Shown in pieces: positions 9,271 through 16,744 of a DNA stretch of 49,873 nucleotides. The stretch's first letter is position 1. Each line of letters starts with the position of its first letter. Under the pieces are notes generated by a model. That model did not search any database. It saw nothing but the letters and a program-made list of their open reading frames with translations, and had not been told where the DNA came from. The stretch covers positions 1 to 49,873 of the forward strand of contig JAGSHC010000015.1 in the NCBI GenBank assembly GCA_023954745.1, written 5' to 3'. Origin of the DNA: Deltaproteobacteria bacterium (GTDB taxonomy: Bacteria; Myxococcota_A; UBA796; UBA9615). The position numbers were made by a program, and so were the translations under genes.

Positions 9271-10257
9271 GTGTCCTCCGAACCGCTCCCGTCCCCCCGA
9301 GCCCACCTCGCGGCGTCGCTGCAGCTCTTCGACGCGCTGGCCGAGGCCTCGGGCGGGCTCGGTGCGTTCCCTGGCGCCGCGCAGTGGCGAGGACACCTGC
9401 ATCGGCCCCGCGCGCTGCCGTCGGTGGTGTCCGCGCGGAACAACGGGCTCAAGATGGACGGCTACGTCACCCGGGGCCCCGACGGGGTCGCATGGGGCTT
9501 TGCGTGCAATGACCGCTGGGAGGGCCGTGCGTTTTGGGCGGTCGCGCGGGGCATCGCAGCAGACCTCGACGCGCTCAACGTCGCCGCCGCTGCGGGTGGC
9601 TACGACGTGGCCCGGGCCGAGGCCCTCCGGGAGGCTCTCGGCACATCGTCTCTCACCATCAGCGTGGGCTTCGACCGCGAGGGAGCCGCTCCTCGCCTGA
9701 AGCTCTACCTCCAGGAGGCGATTCAGGGCACGGGGGTCTCTACGGTGGGGCAGCTCCGCCGGCACGAGGCGCTGCTGGGCGCCCGCCTTCCTGCCGGCCT
9801 GCATGACGAGCTGAAGGTCGGAGTCGTGACTCTGGACCTGCGCGCAGACGGGTCCCACGGGGCCAAGGTCTATCTGGGGGGGGCGGAGGCGCAGGAGCTG
9901 GTGGAGACGCTCACAAGGAGCCTCCCACGGGTCGCGAGAGAGCTCGAGACGCTGGCCGGTGCGCTCCCCTCGCCAAGCCTCGCTTCCTACTACTACGCGA
10001 CGCTGCGGCTCGAGGACGAGCTCCGGGTAGCCCTCAACCCCATCTACGACGTGCACCGGAGGGGGTTTGGCGCCGATGGCGCCCTCGACGACACCTGGGA
10101 CGAAGTGCGCGCCCTGTTTGCAGCCGCGGGGCGGACCGACGAAGACATCGACGCCGTGGTGGATACCCTCCCCTCCCTCCGCCTCGTGCCTACGGCGACG
10201 GCCGTGGAGCGTCGCGCGACGAGCGCGGACCTCTATATGGCGGCCTGGCCCCGCTGA
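9271..10257 (+). CDS. Putative ABBA-fold prenyltransferase (tentative) downstream of prenyl synthase
   Basis: This 328-residue protein has no signal peptide or membrane segment, and I do not recognise it with certainty. It repeats a pattern of alternating strands ending in Lys-x-Tyr: Asp135...Lys144-x-Tyr146 (VGFDREGAAPRLKLYLQ) and Asp189...Lys199-x-Tyr201 (VTLDLRADGSHGAKVYLG). A third Tyr-rich strand (SYYYATLRLEDELRVALNP) and LRLVPT near the end follow. Repeated D...KxY strands are a hallmark of DMATS/ABBA aromatic and peptide prenyltransferases, and the gene follows a prenyl diphosphate synthase by 4 bases. Start is GTG 9271 rather than the in-frame ATG at 9199, which would overlap uppS-like coding. 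It could instead be an unrelated beta-rich protein. Confidence 0.45.
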   Translation: MSSEPLPSPRAHLAASLQLFDALAEASGGLGAFPGAAQWRGHLHRPRALPSVVSARNNGLKMDGYVTRGPDGVAWGFACNDRWEGRAFWAVARGIAADLDALNVAAAAGGYDVARAEALREALGTSSLTISVGFDREGAAPRLKLYLQEAIQGTGVSTVGQLRRHEALLGARLPAGLHDELKVGVVTLDLRADGSHGAKVYLGGAEAQELVETLTRSLPRVARELETLAGALPSPSLASYYYATLRLEDELRVALNPIYDVHRRGFGADGALDDTWDEVRALFAAAGRTDEDIDAVVDTLPSLRLVPTATAVERRATSADLYMAAWPR

Positions 10258-10303
10258 GGCGGACGGGCAGAAGCGGCGAACCAGTGCGCCACCTGGAGTC
10301 GTT

Positions 10304-10897
10304 TCAGCCCCGGGGAGCCGCGAACAGCAGGTCTGAGTGGTCTCCGGCTCTCCAGGCCACGAGCCAGCGATGGGGCAGCTGACCCGCCGGTCCCAGGCTC
10401 ACCTCCCCGACTCCCTCGACCATCCACTGGTCCCAGCCCGAGGCGCCGCCCAGGCGGAGCAAGGCAGCTGTCCGCTCTGCCTCCACACCGGCCACCTCCA
10501 GCTTCACCGGACCGACGTACAGGAGAGTGATGGTCTGGGAGGCTTCCCCTTCGGGAGTGATGGCGGCTCCCCGGGCGAGGGTCGCGGGGAGCTCGATGCT
10601 CCTCGCGGGAGCATCCACCGAGGCGGACACGCGCTCCACGAACCGGTTGGGGTGGAGCTCGAACGTGGTTCGGTCGAGCTCGCGGGGTGCGTCGTCTTCC
10701 ACGATGGACCGCACGCGCAGACGGGACAGGACGCCATCAGGCCCCCTCCGCGTCCGACTCCGCACGACGAGCTTGTCTCCCCCGCGGTCGAGCCACACCG
10801 CAAAGTCGGCACGCTCTCCGCGCCACAGGAAGTCGTCGAGGCGCGCCTCGTCTCGAGACGGGCCCAGAGGGGTAATGCGGAGTGGAGAGTCAAACAC
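10304..10897 (-). CDS. Uncharacterised protein, last gene of the hxs-like operon
   Basis: The 197-residue protein has no signal peptide or membrane segment. It begins VFDSPLRITPLG and looks beta-rich (FAVWLDRGGDKLVVRS, FELHPNRFVERVSASV, ITLLYVGPVKLEVAG), with few cysteines and no motif I can name. The start GTG 10897 lies 5 bases inside the end of the membrane-protein gene upstream, so the two are probably translated together. The longer in-frame extension to 11071 lies wholly within the upstream gene and was rejected. It ends 46 bases from the convergent prenyltransferase-like gene. Function unknown. Its place at the end of a RiPP operon fits an accessory or product-binding role, but nothing in the sequence shows this. 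Confidence 0.6.
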   Translation of the reverse strand: MFDSPLRITPLGPSRDEARLDDFLWRGERADFAVWLDRGGDKLVVRSRTRRGPDGVLSRLRVRSIVEDDAPRELDRTTFELHPNRFVERVSASVDAPARSIELPATLARGAAITPEGEASQTITLLYVGPVKLEVAGVEAERTAALLRLGGASGWDQWMVEGVGEVSLGPAGQLPHRWLVAWRAGDHSDLLFAAPRG

Positions 10898-11561
10898 CGT
10901 CGTCCTCCGCCCGCCAGGCCAGGGCGACGAGCACCACCGCGGCCAGCTCGGCTCCCTCGTCGGCCTGGTCTCCGCCCGCCAGGAGGGCCGTCCCCCCCGC
11001 AAGCACCAGGAGGACGACGACGGCGGGTAAGAAGGATGCATGAAGGCGAGGGAGACGGATCCGACCCGCAAAGCCAGTCAAGGCGGCGGGCCATCGCGCG
11101 TGCAGCGAGAGGACAACGCACACAAAGAGCGGCACGAGACGCCAGGCAGCCTCCAGGCCGGGGAGGTTGTGGGTGTTGAGGTTCCCCGATGTCGATTGGG
11201 CGCTGACGAGCCAGTCAGGGGTGACCACCGCGGTGATCCATTGGCCATAGTCGAGCTCTTCGAGCAGGACAGCGACGGAACCCAGGGCCATCCAGGGGGC
11301 ACCCTGAGAGAAGGCGCGCACCGCCACCCCGGCGAGCACTCCCGCGGTCAGCACCTCCACGAGGCCCTCTTTGCCCACGATGAACCCTTCCAGGGCCGCA
11401 GGGAGCGGGACAAAGAGAAGAGGAACTGCGGCCAGGCAGGCGGCGCCTAGCAACGCGCGACGGTCCCGCCCCTCGGTGCGGGGCCAGAGGCGCACCACCA
11501 ACATGGCGACGGCAGCCGCCGCGGCGAGATGCTCGACGTGGGTCCACTCCAGGGCCTTCAT
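10890..11561 (-). CDS. Polytopic membrane protein of the hxs-like operon
   Basis: The 223-residue protein has about six or seven hydrophobic segments (for example residues 9-24, 36-55, 65-85, 90-105, 145-162, 178-196, 203-217). A conserved-looking signature sits in a loop, EELDYGQWITAVVTPDWL, followed by NLNTHNLPG. It resembles uncharacterised bacterial membrane proteins carrying E-E-x-x-W/Y-GQ plus N-x-x-N-L/T-HN motifs. The role of these is unknown, so neither transport nor lipid chemistry can be assigned. ATGA overlap with the stop of the upstream tandem radical SAM gene shows tight coupling. It is the only clear integral membrane protein in the locus, so it is a candidate for export, anchoring or membrane-linked maturation. 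Confidence 0.75.
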   Translation of the reverse strand: MKALEWTHVEHLAAAAAVAMLVVRLWPRTEGRDRRALLGAACLAAVPLLFVPLPAALEGFIVGKEGLVEVLTAGVLAGVAVRAFSQGAPWMALGSVAVLLEELDYGQWITAVVTPDWLVSAQSTSGNLNTHNLPGLEAAWRLVPLFVCVVLSLHARWPAALTGFAGRIRLPRLHASFLPAVVVLLVLAGGTALLAGGDQADEGAELAAVVLVALAWRAEDDGV

Positions 11562-13594
11562 CCGGCGTCCGCGACGAGGGGATTGAGCGCGGTGGTGGGG
11601 CGGCGCGCGGCGTACTCGGCGTACACGCCTGTGCAGAGCCTGCGCATCGTGCAGGAGGCGCAGGCGTCGACGTGGGTCCGCTTTCGGTCCGGTCGCCAGT
11701 TGTAGAAGTCCTCGAAGACCGCCTTGCCCGGGCGCCGCGCCCACTCCGATGTCACCCGCGGGTCCCAGTGCAGGTCGTTGGAGAGCATGCGGTGCTCTCC
11801 CAACAAGCACATGGGCACGCCGAAGAAGCGAACGACCATGTCGCCGGCCCGGGCGGGGACGTGCGGCAAGACGCGGGCGAGGTCCTCCAACGGGACCGCG
11901 AGTTCGTCGTAGCGGTCGAGCGCGGCGCCCTCCGGTGTGGTGTTGGAGACCACGAGGAGCTGCGCTCCGAGGGATGCAGCGAGCGCCGCCGTGTCGGGGA
12001 GGAGGTCGATGTTCGCTCGGGTGACGACGGTGTTGACGGCGGCCATGAAGCCCGGCCTGCCCTGGACCGCGAGACGAAGGGCCGAGGTCACTTGCTCGAA
12101 GCTGCCTTCGCGACCGGCCAGGGCGTCGTGCACTTCGGCGGTGGGCCCGTGCAGCGAGAAGAGCGCTTCGTCGAGATGCGGCAGGGCGCGGTCGGCGAAC
12201 TCCTCCCGGGCGAGCATGGTCCCGATGGTGCCGACGGAGGTGCGCATTCCCAGGCCCTTGGCGAGGGCCAGGATCTCCACGAACTGCGGGTGCACGGTGG
12301 GCTCACCGCCCGTGAGATGCACTGCATGCACCCCACGTTGGGAGTGCTTGCGCAGCACCTTGCCCACCCTGGAGGCCGTCACCGGGAAGCTTCGAAAGGC
12401 GCGCATCCGGTGGTCTTCGGAGCAGAACACGCACCGCTCAGGGCAGTGGTAGGTCACGTGCAGCTCCAAGCGGCGCATCACCTGCCCCTCGGGCCCGATC
12501 CATGGAGTGGCGCCCTGGGGCGCCGGGTCCAACACGGGCAGCGCCTCGAATGCAGCCCGCTGGTCGTGCTGCTTGCGCCGGCGCTTCCACCGGGCCCAGT
12601 CGCCGTACAAGGACTCCACGAGCCCGCTCAGAGCGGCATCTGCGGCCCGGGTGCTCTGGACGATCTTGTCGGGCAGCTCCTGTTGAAGCAGATCCCAGGT
12701 GCGCGCTGCTCCGGCGTCCAGGTCCTCCACACGCGGGGGCTCGTCCAGCGAGCCCAGTCGGGTCTGGGAGCCCAGCTCCTCGAGCTTGCCCGAGAGGACC
12801 ACGTTGCTGGTGTGGATGCTGGCGTCGGAGTCGACCACCAGCCCCGTGTTGAAGAACGGTGTGGGGGCCCACACGAAGAGATTGCGCAGGTAGAGGTACT
12901 CCCCCGCGTCCCACATCGCTCGCACGCGGTCGCCGATGGCCGTGAAGCCAGCCCGCAGCGAGGTGAGCTGGTCCTCGCGCCACGGAATGAAGTAGCCGGG
13001 CAACAGATTGAACCGGCGGAGTCCCAGCCCCAGGAGATGCTCGAAGTTCTCGGCCGCGCGATGGGCCGTCGCCGGTGGGATCGTCTGGGTGATGACGACC
13101 CGGGGCGTCGCCACGATGCGCGGCATCATCGTCAGCAGGTGGGCGTAGGCGTCCGCGACCCCGGGCAGCGCCTTGCGAAAGCGCCGGTGGTCTTCGGGCG
13201 CTCCGTCCATCGAGATGGTGAGGATCGCCTTCGGCTCCGCCGCGACCCAGTCGAGCCAAGCATCCGTGAGCCCGAGGCCGTTCGTCGACACGTAGACACG
13301 GCGAATCTCGGGGCGGGCCGCCGCGGCCGCCGTGGCCGCACGCACGACATCGGGGACGAGCAGGGGCTCACCTCCGAAGATCTTGATGTCCCCCCCGCCG
13401 TAGCTCCCCGCGAAGAGATCCACCGCGCGCACCGCGTCAGCCACGGAGAGCTCGGGCATGCCGTCTTTTGCCGTGGGGCAATAGGCGCAGCGGAGGTCAC
13501 AGCGGCGTGTGACGGTGAGGATGAGGGTGCGGGCGGGGCCGCGTTCGTCGATGGGGCCGGGGTCCTGCGCGCGCGGTGCCGTCGGCCCTACCAC
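11558..13594 (-). CDS. Tandem radical SAM protein directly after the Hxs precursor
   Basis: The 678-residue protein has two radical SAM barrels. Barrel 1 carries Cys32-x3-Cys36-x2-Cys39 (CDLRCAYC) and FGGEPLL, and appears to lack its own SPASM cysteines. Barrel 2 carries Cys384-x3-Cys388-x2-Cys391 (CPERCVFC) and TGGEPTVHP. It ends in a SPASM-like CASCTMRRLC. GTG 13594 is the likely start and overlaps the precursor's TAG (GTGGTAG), so translation is linked to the precursor. It ends in an ATGA overlap with the membrane-protein gene. Position suggests it acts on the HGS peptide alongside HxsB, but the target residues cannot be inferred. Confidence 0.85.
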   Translation of the reverse strand: MVGPTAPRAQDPGPIDERGPARTLILTVTRRCDLRCAYCPTAKDGMPELSVADAVRAVDLFAGSYGGGDIKIFGGEPLLVPDVVRAATAAAAARPEIRRVYVSTNGLGLTDAWLDWVAAEPKAILTISMDGAPEDHRRFRKALPGVADAYAHLLTMMPRIVATPRVVITQTIPPATAHRAAENFEHLLGLGLRRFNLLPGYFIPWREDQLTSLRAGFTAIGDRVRAMWDAGEYLYLRNLFVWAPTPFFNTGLVVDSDASIHTSNVVLSGKLEELGSQTRLGSLDEPPRVEDLDAGAARTWDLLQQELPDKIVQSTRAADAALSGLVESLYGDWARWKRRRKQHDQRAAFEALPVLDPAPQGATPWIGPEGQVMRRLELHVTYHCPERCVFCSEDHRMRAFRSFPVTASRVGKVLRKHSQRGVHAVHLTGGEPTVHPQFVEILALAKGLGMRTSVGTIGTMLAREEFADRALPHLDEALFSLHGPTAEVHDALAGREGSFEQVTSALRLAVQGRPGFMAAVNTVVTRANIDLLPDTAALAASLGAQLLVVSNTTPEGAALDRYDELAVPLEDLARVLPHVPARAGDMVVRFFGVPMCLLGEHRMLSNDLHWDPRVTSEWARRPGKAVFEDFYNWRPDRKRTHVDACASCTMRRLCTGVYAEYAARRPTTALNPLVADAG

Positions 13595-13863
13595 TGCCCG
13601 TGGGAGCCGTGCGACCCGTGGGAGCCGTGCGAACCATGGGAACCGTGCGAGCCGTGCGAACCATGGGAGCCGTGCGAACCATGGGAGCCGTGCGAGCAGT
13701 GCTGGGCGAGGACCCAGCCCGAGTTCTGATCGTCGCGCAGCACCGAGCGTGCCTGCTCCTGGAGTTCCTCAGAAGCTGCCCGCTCCACCGACTGCGCCTC
13801 ATCCACCTGCAGGAAGTGCGCGGCGTTGCGGCGAGGTTTCGGCAGGTCGTTGTCGAAGGCCAT
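13588..13863 (-). CDS. hxsA: HxsA-type RiPP precursor with His-Gly-Ser repeats
   Basis: The 91-residue peptide has a charged, helical leader (MAFDNDLPKPRRNAAH..., about 57 residues, no signal peptide). The C-terminal core follows VLAQ and consists of HCS, ten HGS units and a final HGQW. The codons vary synonymously from unit to unit (CAC/CAT, GGC/GGT/GGG, TCC/TCG), showing that the peptide repeat, not the DNA, is kept. His-Xaa-Ser repeats define HxsA, the substrate of the HxsB/HxsC radical SAM pair. A good ribosome site (GGAG, 7 bases from ATG 13863) sits in the end of hxsB. The single core Cys and terminal Trp are notable possible anchor points. The leader segment RRNAAHFLQVDEAQSVERA is a plausible recognition region. 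Confidence 0.9.
   Translation of the reverse strand: MAFDNDLPKPRRNAAHFLQVDEAQSVERAASEELQEQARSVLRDDQNSGWVLAQHCSHGSHGSHGSHGSHGSHGSHGSHGSHGSHGSHGQW
13591..13701 (-). repeat. Tandem 9-bp repeat encoding the HGS core
   Basis: Twelve consecutive tripeptide units encode HCS, ten HGS, and HGQ followed by W. Units alternate between a few synonymous codon combinations, giving imperfect 9/18-bp periodicity. It is a coding repeat, not a CRISPR or structural DNA repeat. Confidence 0.9.
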
Positions 13864-13867
13864 CGAG

Positions 13868-15451
13868 TTACTCCAGCACCGGAAGGCGGCTGTGACCAGA
13901 CGTCGGTCCACCACTCTCCACCGAAGAAGGATCCCTTACGGGTGGCGCAGCGTCCAGCCCTTCCTCGGGGTCTCGAGGTCGACTGATCGTCCAGCGGCGG
14001 AAGATTCGCTCCACAGAGCCGTCCTCGTCGCCGTCGAGCTTGCTCAGCAAGAACCGCGCAATTCCCATGTGTTCAGCGCACTTCGGCGTGCGGGCGCGCT
14101 GGGCGAAGAGGTCCTTCTGCAGCATGTAGTTGTGGAGCGGACGCACCCCACAGAATGGTGCGTTCCAGCAGTCGGCACACATTGGGAGCGAGTCCAGGAT
14201 CGAGGCGACGGCGATCGCCTTCACCGTGGGGTGATTCACCGCCTCGTCGAAGGTGGTGTTGTCGACGTGCCCGAGATCGAACAGATCGTCGCCCATGGCC
14301 GCGATCATCCGGGCCTCGTCCGAGGCGTGGATCGAGCCGTCGTACATGTAGGCGAGCTGGCCAGTTCCCGAGCCCACGGGAGAGCGGATGTCCACGAAGT
14401 TGGGGTCATCGGGAGTCAGCATCTTCATGAGGAACACCGAGGCGGTGCCCTCGGAGATCTCGACGCCCTGCCGGTTGAGCTCGAGGATGTACTCCAGGCA
14501 GTTCGTATAGAACTCCAGGTACTCCTCGGGGCTGTAGCCGATGCGCTTCCATGTGGACATGGCGAACCCGAACGGATTCAGCGGGCGCAGATGGATGTTC
14601 TTGATGCCGAGGCTGACGTAGAGGTCAATGACCTCCTTCCAGTGGTCGATGGTCTTGCGCGTCGTGGTCATCAGCGCGTCGACGTGCCACAGACGCGGGT
14701 CCCGACCGAGTTCGATGTACCGGTTGTTGAACCACTCGATCCAGTGGATGACGCTGTCGTAGGCGTTGCTGCCCTTCTGCCAGGTGCGGTTGTAGTTGTG
14801 GACCTCCGCCGGGCCGTCGAGGCTGGTGCAGACCATGACGTTGTTGCGAACGAGCCACTCGGCCATCTCCTCGGTCATCGTCGTCATGTTGGTGACGAGG
14901 GAGTGCTCGAGGCGCTTGTTCTCGTACCGGTTCTTCTCCCGGCTGTACTCCACGATGAACTTGAGGGACTCGAACGCCACCGTGGGTTCGCCGCCCTGAA
15001 ACTCGATGTTCAAGTACGGCGAGGGGGTCTGCATGATGTGGTCGACGACCTTCTTCGCCGTCTCCAGCGACATGTCGGTGTCGACGCGGTCCATCTCGGT
15101 GCGCGAGGCATGGCAGTAGCGGCAGTTCTGATTGCACCGCAGCGTCGTGATGATGATCCCCAGATGGGGCCCTTGCCCGAGGAAGCGCTTCTTGCGCCTC
15201 AGCCGAGAAGCGAGGCCCGCCACGTCGAGGTCGTTGCGGATGAATCCCTTCGCCTGCAGGACCGCATGCCGAGGATGCTCCTCGTCGATGCGCCCTCCGA
15301 GCAGGTCCTCGAACTCCGGCTCGTCGAGGAGCTCCCAGTCCCCGACGTCATTGGTGATGACCACCCGCTGTCCGATGCGCCCGAACCTGAACCAGGCGAG
15401 CTCGTCGGAGGCGACCTGCGGGCGACGCAGAGTGATGCTTCGCTGACTCAT
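13868..15451 (-). CDS. hxsB: His-Xaa-Ser system radical SAM maturase HxsB
   Basis: The 527-residue radical SAM/SPASM enzyme has an N-terminal RRE-like or substrate-binding region (residues 1-95, with RFGRIGQRVVITNDVGD). The cluster motif is Cys106-x3-Cys110-x2-Cys113 (CNQNCRYC). EFQGGEPT, VTNMTTMTEEM and CTSLDGP follow. A C-terminal SPASM segment contains MCADCWNAPFCG, and CAEHMG follows. This arrangement, with 'FQGGEPT', 'LDGP' and 'NPFG', matches the HxsB branch. Immediate neighbours are HxsD-like genes upstream (ATGA overlap) and the HGS precursor 4 bases downstream, the expected setting. It installs radical-derived modifications in HxsA. The Pro/Ser-rich C-terminal tail of about 45 residues is not typical of the catalytic core. 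Confidence 0.88.
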   Translation of the reverse strand: MSQRSITLRRPQVASDELAWFRFGRIGQRVVITNDVGDWELLDEPEFEDLLGGRIDEEHPRHAVLQAKGFIRNDLDVAGLASRLRRKKRFLGQGPHLGIIITTLRCNQNCRYCHASRTEMDRVDTDMSLETAKKVVDHIMQTPSPYLNIEFQGGEPTVAFESLKFIVEYSREKNRYENKRLEHSLVTNMTTMTEEMAEWLVRNNVMVCTSLDGPAEVHNYNRTWQKGSNAYDSVIHWIEWFNNRYIELGRDPRLWHVDALMTTTRKTIDHWKEVIDLYVSLGIKNIHLRPLNPFGFAMSTWKRIGYSPEEYLEFYTNCLEYILELNRQGVEISEGTASVFLMKMLTPDDPNFVDIRSPVGSGTGQLAYMYDGSIHASDEARMIAAMGDDLFDLGHVDNTTFDEAVNHPTVKAIAVASILDSLPMCADCWNAPFCGVRPLHNYMLQKDLFAQRARTPKCAEHMGIARFLLSKLDGDEDGSVERIFRRWTISRPRDPEEGLDAAPPVRDPSSVESGGPTSGHSRLPVLE

Positions 15452-15678
15452 GCAGCACCTCCCGAACGGCTCGCAGCCGTCTCGGCGAGCACATAGTTGG
15501 CGAGCTCGTCGACGAGGACGTCCTCGTGGCGGGGGTCGATCTCCGTCACGGCGAGTACAAAGGCGTCGGCGTCCTCCGAGAGGGCGATCCGGGCAAACTT
15601 GCCGAACGCCTCGACGCCCGCGTGCACGGCGTCCGCTGCATAGAGGGACCGGTCGAACCGTACGACGGCGTCAGCCAC
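15448..15678 (-). CDS. Small HxsD-like protein (second copy)
   Basis: The 76-residue protein runs VADAVVRFDRSLYAADAVHA...IALSEDADAFVLAVTEIDP...VDELANYVLAET. It keeps the HxsD layout: an opening 'FD-SLY--DAV' segment, a central strand pair, then 'EL-N-(V/L)L'. It is much shorter than the neighbouring HxsD and lacks the C-terminal Arg-rich helix. Start GTG 15678 overlaps the upstream hxsD by 8 bases, and its stop overlaps hxsB (ATGA). Small HxsD-like proteins in other loci are thought to be partners that bring precursor and radical SAM enzyme together. That role is inferred here. Longer in-frame starts run through hxsD and were rejected. Confidence 0.65.
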   Translation of the reverse strand: MADAVVRFDRSLYAADAVHAGVEAFGKFARIALSEDADAFVLAVTEIDPRHEDVLVDELANYVLAETAASRSGGAA

Positions 15679-16120
15679 CGACGGATCCTTGGCCCGAGCG
15701 TTCCCAGGGGACCTCGATCTCGAGCGGATCGTCGTCGAGATCCTCGGCATCGAGTTCAGCGAGCAGCGCGTCGATGCTCGCGCGGCCGTCGTTCCCGAAG
15801 AAGGCCCGGGCGAGGGTGTACTCCCGAATCTGAGAGGTCGCCTCACTCACCTGCCGCCGCACCATCTGGTTGAGCAGCTCGTTGGCGAACTCCCCCGCGA
15901 GAGCAACCAACTGGTCTTCAGTGGCAGCTCCACGACTTCGTAGGCGCACCCGGACGTGACCATCCGACGGCCGCGTCAGAAAGACGTAGGCGCGGTCGAC
16001 GAAGAGGTAGGCCGCCCCATAGACGGCCTCCTTCGCGTAGAGCTCTTCGTGGAGGTCGAAGGAGACAGCCCGGGCACCGAGGTCGTAGACCAGTTCGAGG
16101 TCGTCCGCGCCGTCGCTCAC
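15671..16120 (-). CDS. hxsD: HxsD, His-Xaa-Ser system accessory protein
   Basis: The 149-residue protein has the HxsD core: FDLHEELYAKEAVYGAAYLFVDRAYVFLT (residues 21-49), a beta-strand VRVRLR, then EFANELLNQMVRRQVSEAT and IREYTLARAFF. The 'NELL-Q--R' helix is typical of the family. A disordered acidic C-terminal tail of about 40 residues (ELDAEDLDDDPLE) is extra. HxsD has no known catalytic motif and is presumed to assist precursor binding. Start GTG 16120 forms a GTGA overlap with the upstream Tat-protein gene, placing it in the same translational chain as hxsB and hxsA. Confidence 0.75.
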   Translation of the reverse strand: MSDGADDLELVYDLGARAVSFDLHEELYAKEAVYGAAYLFVDRAYVFLTRPSDGHVRVRLRSRGAATEDQLVALAGEFANELLNQMVRRQVSEATSQIREYTLARAFFGNDGRASIDALLAELDAEDLDDDPLEIEVPWERSGQGSVGG

Positions 16121-16689
16121 AGAAGCGCTCCCGGTTCCGCAGAGAGGTACTTCTCGATGCGCTGCTCGTGGGTAAGAAGATCCGAGGGGACCACCCCCGT
16201 CGCCCCAGCAAGCTCGGCCAGGGCACGCAGGGCGAGTCCCAGGTCCTCCGCGGTGGCCAGGCTGCCCTGACCGTCGTTCATCACGAGGAAGTCCAGCTCG
16301 TCGGTGCTGGCAGGCCCCACGGCGCAGCCGCCATTGGCGCAGACATGCACGCGGGCCATGACACCGTCTCGGGAGAGCACGACGAGCATCGCGCCCTTCT
16401 CGGGAGCCCGGACCTCGGTCAATCGCCATCCATCGCGCACCTCATCACCGATCCCCACCGGCGAGAAGATCTCGGCAGGACCGGCCTCAGCCTCCGCTCC
16501 GAGCGCAATCCCAGCCTCGACTTCAGCCACCCGCTCAGGCGACTTCTGGGTGATCTCTCCGGCCGTCCGACGTGACGAGGACTCCGCCTCGCCGGCACGT
16601 GCGGCGCCCATGCCGAGCATCGGCGCGGTCAGGACGGCAGCGCTCGCAGCGAGCACCTTCCGACGATCGTGGTCCACGTTGTCCTTCAT
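16117..16689 (-). CDS. Tat-exported protein of the hxs-like operon
   Basis: The 190-residue protein has a twin-arginine signal at its start (DRRKVLAASAAVLTAPMLG, then ARA as the likely cleavage site). The mature part has a Pro/Glu-rich linker and a compact domain with VHVCANGGCAVGPAS and NDGQGSLATAEDLGLALRALAEL, so a Cys-x4-Cys pair could bind metal or form a disulfide. I do not recognise the domain. Tat export is used for folded, often cofactor-bearing proteins, so the gene links the cytoplasmic maturation genes to something done outside the membrane. ATG 16689 is chosen over GTG 16692 because GGAGGT lies 5 bases upstream. It overlaps hxsD by 4 bases. Confidence 0.75.
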   Translation of the reverse strand: MKDNVDHDRRKVLAASAAVLTAPMLGMGAARAGEAESSSRRTAGEITQKSPERVAEVEAGIALGAEAEAGPAEIFSPVGIGDEVRDGWRLTEVRAPEKGAMLVVLSRDGVMARVHVCANGGCAVGPASTDELDFLVMNDGQGSLATAEDLGLALRALAELAGATGVVPSDLLTHEQRIEKYLSAEPGALL

Positions 16690-16709
16690 CACTCACCTCC
16701 GCGTGCGAC

Positions 16710-16723
16710 GAGCCCTGGGGCTC
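16710..16723 (-). promoter_or_regulatory. Small inverted repeat ahead of the Tat-protein gene
   Basis: GAGCC-CCAG-GGCTC lies in the 55-base gap between the third and fourth genes of the minus-strand run, just upstream of the GGAGGT ribosome site. It is the only real gap in the operon and might tune expression of the hxsD-hxsB-hxsA part. It could also be chance in GC-rich DNA. Confidence 0.3.
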
Positions 16724-16744
16724 CTCAAGCCCGCCGAGGATAGC

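Noticed and set aside
10258-10303. Terminator between the convergent ends of the two RiPP-related gene sets
   Set aside because: Only an imperfect short stem (CCAG...CTGG) and no U-tract were found, too weak to call.
13591-13701. Possible CRISPR or structural DNA repeat
   Set aside because: Units are 9 bases without spacers and lie in a coding frame with silent variation, so this is a protein repeat.
11672-13729. Long plus-strand ORF (685 aa) ending in a PWEPCEP-like repeat
   Set aside because: It is antisense to the tandem radical SAM gene and to the HGS precursor. Its repeat is only the complement of the HGS codons, and the minus-strand frames carry recognisable motifs.
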